Shown here: positions 18,954 to 27,355 of the stretch, one piece after another | Layout of the letters: each line of letters opens with the position of its first letter | How positions within the stretch are numbered: position 1 is the stretch's first letter | Source of the DNA: Chloroflexota bacterium | GTDB taxonomy: Bacteria; Chloroflexota; Dehalococcoidia; Lucifugimonadales; Australimonadaceae | Reading direction: 5' to 3' | Length of the DNA stretch: 64,000 bases | Assembly: GCA_028874795.1 (NCBI GenBank) | Contig: JAPPHT010000008.1 | Span: forward strand, 1-64,000 | Position numbers and translations under genes: made by a program | The notes under the pieces: model-generated | The model's database searches: none | Seen by the model: the letters and a program-made list of their open reading frames with translations, nothing else | What the model was told of the DNA's origin: nothing

Positions 18954-19826
18954 ATGCGAAAGATCGCGACACTGATGGCCGCTGCCGCTCTGCTGGTAGC
19001 GATTGTTGCATGTGGCAGTGAAGAAGAGCAGGAGCTGCTCATCGCCGGGATCCCGGACCAGGACGTGAGCGTGTTGGAAGAGCGCTTTAACAACCTCGCC
19101 GAGTACCTCTCGGAAGAGACAGGGTTGAACGTGCGCTACGTGCCCCAGGCGGACTACGCCGCCGTCGTCACCTCTTTCAAGCAGGGCGACCTCCATCTCG
19201 TGTGGTACGGCGCACTCACCGGCGTGCAGGCACGGATCGCCGTCCCCGAAGCCGACGCCATCGCGCACCGCGCGCGCGACGGCGAGTTCCATTCCGTCTT
19301 CGTCGCCGCGCCCGGCTCGGGCATCAGCGGCCTCGATGACCTGCGCGGCAAGGCGGTGACGTTCGGCTCCGAAAGCTCGACCTCCGGGCACCTGATGCCC
19401 CGCTACTACCTGAGCCAGGCGGGAGTCGACACGGAGACGGAGCTCGGCGACATCAGCTTCAGCGGTTCACACGACCTTACATGGAAGCTCGTGGAGGGCG
19501 GGTCGTTCGACGCAGGCGCGCTCAGCGAGGCCGTCTGGGAGAGACGCGTCGCGAACGGCGAGGTCGACACGTCCAAGGTCGACGTGTTCTACCGAACACC
19601 GGCGTACGTCAACTACCACTGGGTGGCGCACCCCTCGATCGGCGACGTGTTCGGCGAGGACGCGTTGGACAACATCACCGACGCGTTGCTCACCATCGAC
19701 GTTGACCGGGGCGGGCAGGCGAAGGGGATCGCGGAGTCTTTCAACGGCGAACGGTTCGTTCGCACGAGCAACGACAGGTACCAGGCGATTGAGGATGCTG
19801 CGCGTGAATTCGGCATTATCGAGTAG
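18954..19826 (+). CDS. PhnD-type solute-binding lipoprotein, putative selenium oxyanion carrier
   Basis: A 290-residue membrane-anchored binding protein. The signal peptide ends in the lipobox VAIVAC (Cys20). The mature part shows LLIAGIPDQDVSVLEERFNN, the anion-binding YVPQADYAAVV and GSESSTSGHLMPRYYL, FSGSHDLTWKLVEGG and DTSKVDVFYRTPAYVNYHW. This pattern fits the PhnD superfamily and, as I recall it, the subgroup annotated as putative selenate ABC transporter binding protein, which tends to sit near selD. ABC ATPase and two permease genes follow with overlaps. Its position between egtD-LysR and the selD-senA-senB operon supports selenium uptake. Phosphonate or phosphite remain alternatives, though no C-P lyase or phosphite dehydrogenase genes are present. 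Confidence 0.8.
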   Translation: MRKIATLMAAAALLVAIVACGSEEEQELLIAGIPDQDVSVLEERFNNLAEYLSEETGLNVRYVPQADYAAVVTSFKQGDLHLVWYGALTGVQARIAVPEADAIAHRARDGEFHSVFVAAPGSGISGLDDLRGKAVTFGSESSTSGHLMPRYYLSQAGVDTETELGDISFSGSHDLTWKLVEGGSFDAGALSEAVWERRVANGEVDTSKVDVFYRTPAYVNYHWVAHPSIGDVFGEDALDNITDALLTIDVDRGGQAKGIAESFNGERFVRTSNDRYQAIEDAAREFGIIE

Positions 19827-20604
19827 CGAGGCCTCCGTCACAGCGACGGCGGTCCCCGCCGTCCGGTTCGACGGCGCCTCGCTGCGCTACGGCCCAACGA
19901 CAGTGCTGGCGCCGCTGGAGTTCGCCGTCGAGCGCGGCACCCGGGTGGCCGTGATCGGGCCGAGCGGCGCGGGTAAGACGACGCTCCTGCGCCTCATAGC
20001 GGGGGCGGCGGCCCCGTCGACCGGTAGCGTAGAGCTGCTTGGAAGGGACGTCGCGAGCCTGCGGCCCGGCCGCGAACTCGCCCGCCTCGTTGGCATGATC
20101 GCGCAGCAGTTCGACCTCGTCCCGAACCTGTCGGTGCTCCACAACGTGCTTGCCGGAAGGCTTGGAGAATGGGGTTTCGGCAGGTCGTTGCTCTCCCTCG
20201 TCTGGCCCAGCGACCAGCGCTTGGCGTTCGACGCGCTCGAACGGGTCGGCGTCACGCACCTCGCGCACCAGCGCGCCGCGCGGCTCTCCGGGGGCGAACA
20301 GCAGCGGGTCGCGATAGCGCGCGTCCTCGTTCAGCGCCCCACTGTCGTCCTGGCGGACGAGCCCGTCGCCTCGCTCGACCCTGCGCGTGCCAGGGAAGTG
20401 GTGCGTCTCCTCACCGACGTGACCGAGGAGCAGGGCGAAACGCTCGTCGCCAGCATCCACTCGATCGATCTCGCCCGCGAGTTCTTCGACCGCATCGTAG
20501 GCTTGCGGAACGGCGTCGTGCAGTTCGACGTGCCCGCGTTCAGCATCCGCGACCGTATGCTCGAGGAGCTGTACGAGATCGAAGGACTGCGGAGTGAGGT
20601 CTGA
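19804..20604 (+). CDS. PhnC-type ABC transporter ATPase
   Basis: A 266-residue ATP-binding subunit that would energise import with the two permeases downstream. Walker A is GPSGAGKTTLLRL (about residue 48), the signature is LSGGEQQRVAIARVL and Walker B VVLADEPVASLD. IRDRMLEELYEIEG closes the C-terminus. I chose GTG 19804 because GAGG lies 9 bases upstream; ATG 19795 is also possible. Either start overlaps the binding-protein gene by 23-32 bases, and the 3' end overlaps the first permease by 11 bases, so the operon is translationally coupled. Confidence 0.88.
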   Translation: MNSALSSSEASVTATAVPAVRFDGASLRYGPTTVLAPLEFAVERGTRVAVIGPSGAGKTTLLRLIAGAAAPSTGSVELLGRDVASLRPGRELARLVGMIAQQFDLVPNLSVLHNVLAGRLGEWGFGRSLLSLVWPSDQRLAFDALERVGVTHLAHQRAARLSGGEQQRVAIARVLVQRPTVVLADEPVASLDPARAREVVRLLTDVTEEQGETLVASIHSIDLAREFFDRIVGLRNGVVQFDVPAFSIRDRMLEELYEIEGLRSEV

Positions 20605-21406
20605 GCCTGCATCCGTGGCGCGTCCCCGCGCGATCGAGAGCCGGCGGGCCATCACGCTCATCCTCTTCGCCGCCTTTGCGCTCAGCCTCGCCGGGGTCGA
20701 TTGGAGCGATGGCGTTTTCCGACCGCGCGGCGTGGGCGCGATCGCCGACACGCTGGGTGCGCTCTTCCGGCCTGACCTGTCGCCGGACCTGCTCCGTACT
20801 GCGGCCGCCGCCGCGTGGCAGACACTGGTCTACGCGGTCGCCGGGCTGACGGTTGCCCTGCTCATCGCCATCCCGCTGGGCGTCGTCGCATCGGGGACCA
20901 TCGCGCGCTCGCGTCTCGGCGCCGTCACGCAGATAGGCTCAGCGCGGGCTGTTCTTGCCTTCTTCAGGGCCATTCATGAGCTCGTTTGGGCCCTCCTCCT
21001 CGTTGCCGCGATCGGCCTCTCACCGATGGCGGCGGTGCTGGCTCTGGGCATCCCCTATGGGGGCATCCTGGGCCGCATCTACTCGGAGCTGTTGCAGGAC
21101 GTGCCGCAGGCCCCGCTGGACGCGCTGCGGCGCTCCGGGGCGTCGGAGTGGCGCGTGTTCCTGTTCGGGCGCCTGCCGATGGCGCTCCCGGACATGGTCT
21201 CCTACACCTTCTACCGGCTGGAGTGCGGGATCCGGTCGGCAGCCGTGCTGGGCTGGGTCGGGCTTGGTGGGCTGGGTTTCCAGGTCCAGATAGCGCTTGA
21301 GGACCTCGCCTACTCCCGCGTCTGGACGTTCCTCTGGGTCCTGGTGGTCATGGTCGTGCTCGTGGACCTCTGGAGTTCCCAGGTACGGCGGAGGCTTGCG
21401 CCATGA
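20594..21406 (+). CDS. PhnE-type ABC transporter permease 1
   Basis: A 270-residue inner-membrane permease with about six hydrophobic segments. The cytoplasmic coupling motif typical of binding-protein-dependent permeases appears as EALRRSGAS-like DALRRSGASEWRVFLFGRLPMALP (about residue 178 on), followed by YTFYRLECGIRSAAVLGWVGLGGLG. The start is taken as GTG 20594 inside the end of the ATPase gene; GTG 20615 is an alternative. It ends in an ATGA overlap with permease 2. Two non-identical permeases are usual in PhnE1/PhnE2 systems. Confidence 0.85.
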   Translation: MRSEPASVARPRAIESRRAITLILFAAFALSLAGVDWSDGVFRPRGVGAIADTLGALFRPDLSPDLLRTAAAAAWQTLVYAVAGLTVALLIAIPLGVVASGTIARSRLGAVTQIGSARAVLAFFRAIHELVWALLLVAAIGLSPMAAVLALGIPYGGILGRIYSELLQDVPQAPLDALRRSGASEWRVFLFGRLPMALPDMVSYTFYRLECGIRSAAVLGWVGLGGLGFQVQIALEDLAYSRVWTFLWVLVVMVVLVDLWSSQVRRRLAP

Positions 21407-22278
21407 ACCCGGCTCCAACCGCCGCTTACGTGTCAGGGAGCGGGCGTCCGAGGCTGACGTTCGTGTCGGGCTCCGTGCTGGCGATGGCCGTCCTAATGCT
21501 CGCCGCCTGGACGTATATCGCCTTCGGCCAGTCGTGGCCGAGCCACGGCTTCTTCTCCGGCGAGACCGCTTCACGGGCGTGGTCGTTCCTCCGCGACCTC
21601 GCGGGCGTGGGACGCGAGAGTACGCCGGCGTACCTGGAAGGCGCAGAGTGGGCGGCGGCCGGGCGGCTCGCGCTGACCACTCTCGCCATGAGCGTCCTCG
21701 CGGCAGGCATCGCCGCCGTCGGGGCCCTGCTCACCTTCATGTTCGCGGCGCGCAACGTGATGGTGGGCGAGTTGGCCCCCTACCGCAGCCCGCTCTGGAC
21801 GGCGTGGTTCGGGGTGGTGCGGCTTGCGTATGCGCTCAGCCGCTCCGTGCCCGAGCTGATATGGGCGATGCTCCTGGTCTTCATCTTCTCACCCGGCATC
21901 CTTCCGGGCGCGCTTGCGCTCGCGGTCCACAACTTCGGCATCCTCGGCAAGCTCACCGCGGAAGTCGTGGAAGGCCTCGACACCCGCCCGGCCCGGGCCC
22001 TCAGGACCTCAGGCGCGGGCTGGTTCCAGGTCATCGTTTACGCCATCCTCCCCGCCGCCTTGCCCCGCTTCATCACTTACCTGTTCTACCGCTGGGAAGT
22101 CATCATCCGGACAACCATTGTCGTGGGGCTGGTGGCGGCCGGCGGCCTCGGCATGGAGTTCCGGATATCCCTGAGCCACTTCCACTACACCACCGTGACC
22201 CTGCTCCTTATCTGGTACCTGCTGCTCGTGCTGAGCGTCGACATCGCCTCGGCGGCGATGCGCCGCCTAGCGCGCTAA
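21403..22278 (+). CDS. PhnE-type ABC transporter permease 2
   Basis: A 291-residue partner permease. Hydrophobic segments flank LRDLAGVGRESTPAYLEGAEW, and the coupling segment reads RALRTSGAGWFQVIVYAILPAALPRFITY, then YRWEVIIRTTIVVGLVAAGGLG, parallel to permease 1. The ATG overlaps the previous stop (ATGA). It is the last gene of the rightward operon and converges on senB, with 74 bases between them that hold a dispersed GTCATGCTGAGCG-type repeat. Confidence 0.87.
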   Translation: MNPAPTAAYVSGSGRPRLTFVSGSVLAMAVLMLAAWTYIAFGQSWPSHGFFSGETASRAWSFLRDLAGVGRESTPAYLEGAEWAAAGRLALTTLAMSVLAAGIAAVGALLTFMFAARNVMVGELAPYRSPLWTAWFGVVRLAYALSRSVPELIWAMLLVFIFSPGILPGALALAVHNFGILGKLTAEVVEGLDTRPARALRTSGAGWFQVIVYAILPAALPRFITYLFYRWEVIIRTTIVVGLVAAGGLGMEFRISLSHFHYTTVTLLLIWYLLLVLSVDIASAAMRRLAR

Positions 22279-22352
22279 GGGTACGCTGCAGTGGGCTGTG
22301 AGGCGGGTGGAGTTGTCATGCTGAGCGGAGCGCGGCGGAGTCGAACTATCTC

Positions 22353-23348
22353 TCAGGAGACGTCCGCTTTTGCAGACCTCGCGCTAGCCCCTGCGCCTGG
22401 CGCGACCTCGTCGAGCAGCGCAGCCCAGTCGGCGTACTCGCGCTGCGGATCGAGGAGCGAGCGGAGCGGCCCCTCAGCCTCTCTGAGGCAGGCGAGGAAG
22501 GCGGGGTCGCTCTCGCAGCAGAGCAGCAGGCGCCGAAGTTCGGAACTGTCCCCAACCGGAAAGTATCCCGGATAGTCGTCGCCAAGCAGCCCCACGTTGC
22601 CCGGCATCCGCGACGCCAGTATCGGGACGCCGTCGACCGCCGCCTCTGAGACGACGTTGGCCCCGCCCTCCGAGAGCGACGAGATCACCATCACCCGGGA
22701 CCGCTTCAGCAACCGGCGAGCGCGCCACGAAGGCAGCCCGCGCAGCCAGGCGTACCGCGGATGGTTCGCCGCGAGTGCGTTGGCCCGACGCGTCATCGCC
22801 GGGCCCATCGAGTCACCCATCTGCAGCACGCGGATGCGCGACTCCCGCGGGAGGCGGCGCGTGGCGTCCGCTGTCAGGAACGGGTCCTTGACCGGCCTCA
22901 GGTGCCCCACGACGCTCACGTCGAAATGGCGCGCGCGGGGCGATGGGCCGGACGCGGGCGTGGGTCTCGCGGACTGCACGATCGTCCGCACCTTCCCTTT
23001 GTGCTCCTCCCTCAGTTCGTCGACGGCGAGGCGCTGGAGCGTGACCAAGCGCTCTGCAGCGTCGAGGACCGGGCCGCCGCCCTCCCCGTACAGCGGCCCG
23101 TAGACGTCCGTCCCCGCGAGGAGCACGACGACGGGGCTGTCCGGTCGGCGCGCCTTGAACGCCGCGACGGACTTCGCGCTCCGCAGTGCGTGGATGGCGA
23201 CGAGCAGGTCGAAGCCCTGCCCTTCGTATTCCTGGCTGATCGTGACGCGGTGCCCCAGGCTGCGCAGGATGCCGGCCCAGCGGTTCGCCGTGACGCGGTT
23301 GCCGTTCCGGCTGTACGGCGGGGCGGGCGTCACGAGGCCGATGTACAA
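22353..23348 (-). CDS. senB: Selenosugar synthase (TIGR04348-type glycosyltransferase)
   Basis: A 331-residue GT-B glycosyltransferase matching the family now known as SenB, which combines a UDP-sugar with selenophosphate to make a selenosugar. Diagnostic features are the N-terminus IGLVTPAPPYSRNGNRVTA (with NGNRVTA nearly invariant in the family), LLVAIHALRSA, VVLLAGTDVYG, VRTIVQSA, and the donor-site SEGGANVVSEAAVDGVP. The start codon is TTG at 23348, with GGAGGT 8 bases upstream; no ATG fits as well. It follows senA by 16 bases in the operon selD-senA-senB. The gene order and partners, rather than the fold alone, make this assignment strong. Start codon TTG may lower its expression relative to senA. 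Confidence 0.87.
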   Translation of the reverse strand: MYIGLVTPAPPYSRNGNRVTANRWAGILRSLGHRVTISQEYEGQGFDLLVAIHALRSAKSVAAFKARRPDSPVVVLLAGTDVYGPLYGEGGGPVLDAAERLVTLQRLAVDELREEHKGKVRTIVQSARPTPASGPSPRARHFDVSVVGHLRPVKDPFLTADATRRLPRESRIRVLQMGDSMGPAMTRRANALAANHPRYAWLRGLPSWRARRLLKRSRVMVISSLSEGGANVVSEAAVDGVPILASRMPGNVGLLGDDYPGYFPVGDSSELRRLLLCCESDPAFLACLREAEGPLRSLLDPQREYADWAALLDEVAPGAGASARSAKADVS

Positions 23349-23364
23349 GGGCGTTACCTCCGGA

Positions 23365-24675
23365 TCAGGCCGCGCAGGTGCGGAAACCGCACATCACGTC
23401 GCGCCGGTCGGGTGTGTAGAAGTTGCGCCAGGTGTTACGGATCAGGCGGCTGCGCGTACTCCACGCCCCGCCGCGGAGCACCTTGTGCCCGCTGAACCAC
23501 GGCTCGGAGTACTCCTTGTACGGGTCAGCCACGAACCCCGGGTACGGGCCAAACTCCGTTGCCGTCCACTCCCAGGCATTACCCAGCATCTGCCTGCAAC
23601 CCAGCGGCGTGTCGCCCTCGGGGAGTGCGCGCACGTCCACGGTGCCCCGGCCCCGGAAGTCGAGGTTCGCGCGCTCGGGAGTCGGCCGTTCGTCGCCCCA
23701 TGGGTACAGCCGCTTCGGAGCGCCGTCGGCGCCGCCCGCCGCTGCGAGTTCCCACTCGGCCTCCGTGGGCAGACGTCTCCCGGCCCAGGCGCAGTAGGCG
23801 GTCGCCTCGTGCCAGTTGACGTGGATGATCGCGGCGTGCGGGTCGATCGGCAGCCAGGCGTCGTAGCGCCGCGCCAGCCATGTGCCGTCGCTCTCCCGGT
23901 GCCAGTAGACGGGATGCTCCGCTCCGAGCGCCTGTTTCCACCACCAGCCTTCGTCCGTCCAGCACGAGCGGTCGCGGTAGCCGCCTGCCTCGACGAAGCG
24001 CAGGAACTCGCCGTTGCTCACCGCGGTGGCCGCCATCGCGAACGGCTCGACGCGCACCTCGTGTCCCCACTTCTCGTTGTCGAAGACGAATGGCAGCTCG
24101 CCTTCGGCCGCGCCCATCGTGAACGTCCCGCCGGGAACGGCGATGTCGTGCGGCTCGAAACCGGGCTGCGGTGAGGGCAATGCTGTCGACCCCAGCACCG
24201 GCTCGGGGAATCCCAGCGTCTGTCGCGTGTATGTGAACGCCTCCGCGTGCATGTCGGTGTGGATCGTGGCAAGTTGGATGAAGTACTGCTCGAGTGCATC
24301 TGGTTCGCCGTTTCCGAGCCGGCCCGTCGCTTCGCGGGCGATCTTGCGCGCAAACGCCCGGGTCTCTTCCCACGATGGGAAGCTCAGCCGCCAACGGGTG
24401 TCGTGCGCGATGGCCGCTGAGTCGTAGAGAGCGTCCGAGTGCGGGACCATGCTCTGCGCCTCGTACAGGTTACGCAGCGTCCACTTCTCGAAGAACCACC
24501 CCACGTGACCGACCTCCCACAGCGCCGGGTTCACGATGGGAATCATGGGGCCCTGCTGCTGGCGGGCGTCGAGGTCGGCGGTCAGTGCGAGCACCGTCTC
24601 GACCGAGTCCAGGGCCTCCTCGACGAGTTCGTCGGTTCTTCGCGGCGGCGCGGGCGGCAGGTCGTACGCGCTCAT
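23365..24675 (-). CDS. senA: Selenoneine synthase (EgtB-like non-haem iron enzyme)
   Basis: A 436-residue protein with an N-terminal DinB-like domain and a C-terminal formylglycine-generating-type sulfatase-modifying domain, the EgtB/SenA architecture. The three iron ligands appear as His57 (WEVGHVGWFFEKW) and His139/His143 (IHTDMHAEAF), in the same spacing as EgtB. The C-terminal part has VPGGTFTMGA, NWHEATAYCAWAGRRLPTEA, MLGNAWEWTATEF and the ending TPDRRDVMCGFRTCA. Ergothioneine EgtB and SenA are homologous; SenA is preferred because the flanking genes are a selenophosphate synthase and a SenB-type glycosyltransferase, and no egtA or egtE is present. It would join hercynine to a selenosugar oxidatively. 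GGGGAGG precedes the ATG by 8 bases. Confidence 0.85.
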   Translation of the reverse strand: MSAYDLPPAPPRRTDELVEEALDSVETVLALTADLDARQQQGPMIPIVNPALWEVGHVGWFFEKWTLRNLYEAQSMVPHSDALYDSAAIAHDTRWRLSFPSWEETRAFARKIAREATGRLGNGEPDALEQYFIQLATIHTDMHAEAFTYTRQTLGFPEPVLGSTALPSPQPGFEPHDIAVPGGTFTMGAAEGELPFVFDNEKWGHEVRVEPFAMAATAVSNGEFLRFVEAGGYRDRSCWTDEGWWWKQALGAEHPVYWHRESDGTWLARRYDAWLPIDPHAAIIHVNWHEATAYCAWAGRRLPTEAEWELAAAGGADGAPKRLYPWGDERPTPERANLDFRGRGTVDVRALPEGDTPLGCRQMLGNAWEWTATEFGPYPGFVADPYKEYSEPWFSGHKVLRGGAWSTRSRLIRNTWRNFYTPDRRDVMCGFRTCAA

Positions 24676-24694
24676 GGCGATGACCTCCCCACCG

Positions 24695-25744
24695 TCAGGC
24701 AGAGACCTCGATCGTGTTGGCCGCGTCTTCCTCGGCGACGACCCGTCCGATAACCGCTCCGGTAACTCCGCGCTGCGCGAGCCCGTCCACCACCGTTTGC
24801 GTCGACGCGTGCGGCACCGCGATGAGCAGGCCGCCCGACGTCTGTGCGTCGCAGAAGATGAGCTTCTCTTCGTCGGTGATGTCGGGGTCCCAGGCGATCT
24901 GCGCGTCGAACGCATCGAGGTTGTTCCGCGTCCCGCCCGGAACGACGCCGCGCTCGGCGAGCTCCCGCACGCCGGGCAGCAGCGGCAAGTCGGAGAAGCG
25001 GAGCTTGGCGGCTGTGCGGCTCGCTTTCAGCATGCCGAGCAGGTGGCCCGCCAGCCCGAAGCCCGTGATGTCGGTCGCGGACTTCACGCCTGCGTCCGCC
25101 ATCGCCTCGGCCCCGGCCCGGTTCAGCTGGCGCATCGTCGCAACGGCGCCCGCGAGCGTCGCTTCGTCGGTGACGCCGGCCTTCGCCGCGGTCGTGATGA
25201 TCCCCGAGCCGAGCGGCTTCGTCAGCACGAGGTCGTCGCCGGCCGCTGCCGCTGCGTTGGTGACGATGCTGTCCGGCCGCACGATGCCGGTGACCGACAG
25301 CCCGTATTTCGGCTCGCGGTCCTTCACCGTGTGTCCGCCGGCGATGACGATGCCCGCTTCCTTCGCCACGTCCATCCCGCCGAGCAGCATCCGCCCGAGC
25401 ACCTCCTTCGGCAGGTCCTCGGGGAAGCAGACGATGTTGAGCGCAAGGAGCGGGACGCCCCCCATGGCGTAGACGTCGCTCAGCGCGTTCACCGCCGCGA
25501 TGGCGCCGAAGTCGTACGGGTCGTCGACGATTGGCGGGAAGAAATCGATCGTCTGCACGACCGCAAGGTCGTCCGTCAGGCGGTAGACCGCGGCGTCGTC
25601 GCTCGTGTCGAACCCCACGAGCAGGTCGTCGTGCTGCACATGGGGGAGATGGCTCAGGACCTCGCCGAGGTCCTCGGGGCTGAACTTGCCTGCTCAGCCC
25701 GCGCAGGTGGCCAGACTGGTGAGACGGACTTCTTTCTGTTGCAT
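24695..25744 (-). CDS. selD: Selenide, water dikinase, a UGA-encoded selenoprotein
   Basis: SelD makes selenophosphate from selenide and ATP, the selenium donor for selenocysteine and for SenB. A plain ORF begins only at 25639, but the real N-terminus starts at ATG 25744: TCAG-U-AGKFSPEDL, with an in-frame TGA at 25694-25696 as codon 17 and Lys at codon 20. E. coli SelD has its essential Cys17 and Lys20 in exactly these positions, so TGA is read as selenocysteine. The full product is 349 residues, close to the 347 of E. coli, while the truncated form would lack the catalytic loop. Later motifs include DDAAVYRL, AVNALSDVYAMGG, IVIAGGHTV and DITGFGLAGHL. It leads the operon selD-senA-senB, 19 bases before senA, on an apparently leaderless transcript. 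Confidence 0.93.
25656..25696 (-). promoter_or_regulatory. UGA selenocysteine codon and bacterial SECIS-like hairpin in selD
   Basis: On the coding strand the UGA (25696-25694) is followed after 19 bases by AGGACCTC-GGC-GAGGTCCT, a perfect 8-bp stem with a GGC loop (25674-25656). Bacterial SECIS elements lie within the coding region just after UGA, with an apical loop some 16-37 bases away that usually starts with G; both hold here (loop 27 bases away). The hairpin would recruit SelB with tRNA-Sec, whose genes are not in this window. Confidence 0.8.
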
Positions 25745-25750
25745 GGCGTG

Positions 25751-25756
25751 ATTATA
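25751..25756 (-). promoter_or_regulatory. Consensus -10 box for selD-senA-senB operon
   Basis: TATAAT on the minus strand lies 6 bases before the selD ATG, the same spacing as at 7651. There is no Shine-Dalgarno, so the transcript is probably leaderless. No good -35 match is visible at 16-18 bases. Confidence 0.6.
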
Positions 25757-25912
25757 GACCCTTGGCAACTCCTGGGCGCGCCCCCCTGCGCGGCGGGAGT
25801 GGTGCAGGCCCTTTTCCTTGCGCCAGGCTTGACCTGCCAAACCGTACGGGGCAGACTGCCACGGGGCGGCGGACTCCAGCGCGGCCCCGCCGGACCCCGG
25901 CCGAGCACTCCG

Positions 25913-27355
25913 TTGTTGAGGGGGTGGCCGATAGCAGCCAACGCCACAGGAGAGACCGTCGGTTCGAGGCGGGCGGTGCTCAGCGCTGGCGCCGTAAGTG
26001 TGCTGCTGGGCACGTCCGACTTCACGATAGTCGCGCTGGCGCTTCCTTCCTTCACTGAGCAGTTCGACGCTTCCACGTCGGCGGTCGTTTGGATCGCGCT
26101 CTCCTACCAGCTCGTGGTGCTTGGCCTCACGCTGCCAATGGGTCGCCTGGGGGACCAGTTCGGCCACAAGGCCATGTTCGCCGCCGGGGCTGTCGTCTAC
26201 TCGCTCGGCCTCATGAGCGCCGCCGTCGCCCCGGGCATACTGGCCCTCATCTTTCTCCGGGCGGTCCAGGGCGCGGGCGCGGCGATGATGGTCTCCGTCT
26301 CCTTCGGGCTCGTGGCGAGCGCCTTCCCGGCCAACCAGCGGGGCAGGGCGTTCGGGTTGATGGGCTCGGTCGCGGGTTTCGGGCTCATGTCGGGCCCGGC
26401 CCTCGGAGGGATTCTCCTTGAGACGCTGGGGTGGCGCTCCATCTTCTGGGCGCGGGCGCCGCTTGCGCTCGCCGGCTTCGCCATCGCCGTGATCTATCTC
26501 CGGAACATACAGGTAACGTCGGACAGAAAGATCGATTTCGCCGGCGCGGCGCTGCTCTCCGGGGCGCTGGTCCTGATGGCCGTGGGACTGAATCGAGGCT
26601 CCGCCGAGGGCTGGACGTCGCCGCTCGTTGTCCTGATGTTCCCGCTGAGTGCGGCTGCGGCCACGGTCTTTGCGCTCCGCTCCGTCCGCATCGAGAGCCC
26701 CATCCTGGACATACGGCTCTTCCGGGACCCGGTGCTTTCGGTTGCCGTCGTCCTGATGATCGTGGCGGGTGGTGCGATGGTCGCGGTGCTCTTCGTGATG
26801 CCCTTCTACCTCCTCATCGCGCGCGGGCTTCCCCCGGCGACCGCCGGCCTCGTGATGCTGGCACATCCTGCGGCGGTCATCGTGTTCTCCCCGGTCGCCG
26901 GACGTATCTCCGACTGGATCGGCGCAAGGGCGCCTACTGCGGCGGGGCTGGGTCTGGTGGCGGTCGCGATCTTCCTCTTCTCGGGCCTGCACCCCGCCAC
27001 GCCGGTCCTGCTTATCGTGGCCATCCTGGTCATGAGCGGCCTCGGCGACACGCACTTCCAGACACCCAACCAGGCCGTGCTCATGGGCGCGGCCCCGCGG
27101 GACCGTGTCGGCACCGTCTCCGCTCTGGTCCCGACCCTTCGCTACATCGGGATCATCACCGGGATCGCGTCCTGCGAGGCGATCTTCACCTCCGGTCTGG
27201 GGCCCTCGGGGCTGGAGGGAGCGGATGCGGAAACGGTGACCTCTGCGGCGCGAACGGCCTTCCTGGTCATCGGCGGAGTGGCTGTCCTCTGCGCGCTGAT
27301 AGCGCTCTTCCGCCCGAGTGTCCGCGCCTCAGCCGCGGGCGGCTCCCAGCGTTGA
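25913..27355 (+). CDS. MFS drug/solute exporter, 14-TM DHA2 type
   Basis: A membrane transporter of about 480 residues with roughly 14 hydrophobic segments, resembling EmrB/QacA-type proton antiporters. Motif A is GRLGDQFGHKAMF after TM2 and motif C-like glycine-rich LMGSVAGFGLMSGPALGG lies in TM5. The start is uncertain: TTG 25913 keeps the whole first helix with its basic flank, while GTG 25976 has GAGGCGGGCG upstream. The frame is open for 1.4 kb further upstream, antisense to selD and senA, and that part is an artefact. It diverges from selD; its 3' end overlaps the next gene (opposite strand) by 27 bases. Substrate unknown. Confidence 0.82.
   Translation: MLRGWPIAANATGETVGSRRAVLSAGAVSVLLGTSDFTIVALALPSFTEQFDASTSAVVWIALSYQLVVLGLTLPMGRLGDQFGHKAMFAAGAVVYSLGLMSAAVAPGILALIFLRAVQGAGAAMMVSVSFGLVASAFPANQRGRAFGLMGSVAGFGLMSGPALGGILLETLGWRSIFWARAPLALAGFAIAVIYLRNIQVTSDRKIDFAGAALLSGALVLMAVGLNRGSAEGWTSPLVVLMFPLSAAAATVFALRSVRIESPILDIRLFRDPVLSVAVVLMIVAGGAMVAVLFVMPFYLLIARGLPPATAGLVMLAHPAAVIVFSPVAGRISDWIGARAPTAAGLGLVAVAIFLFSGLHPATPVLLIVAILVMSGLGDTHFQTPNQAVLMGAAPRDRVGTVSALVPTLRYIGIITGIASCEAIFTSGLGPSGLEGADAETVTSAARTAFLVIGGVAVLCALIALFRPSVRASAAGGSQR

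Noticed and set aside
18954-22278. Phosphonate transporter phnDCEE as the final name.
   Set aside because: No phosphonate or phosphite enzymes are present, while the neighbours on both sides are selenium or hercynine genes.
23365-24675. Calling this gene ergothioneine egtB.
   Set aside because: The tight operon with selD and a SenB-type glycosyltransferase, and the lack of egtA, egtC and egtE, favour SenA, although the two families are homologous.
25639-25639. GTG at 25639 as the selD start.
   Set aside because: It would remove the catalytic Cys/Sec loop and Lys20. The longer form with UGA as selenocysteine restores a full-length enzyme.
24536-25912. Long plus-strand frame continuing upstream of the MFS gene.
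   Set aside because: It lies opposite senA and selD, is low-complexity charged sequence, and MFS homology begins only near 25976.
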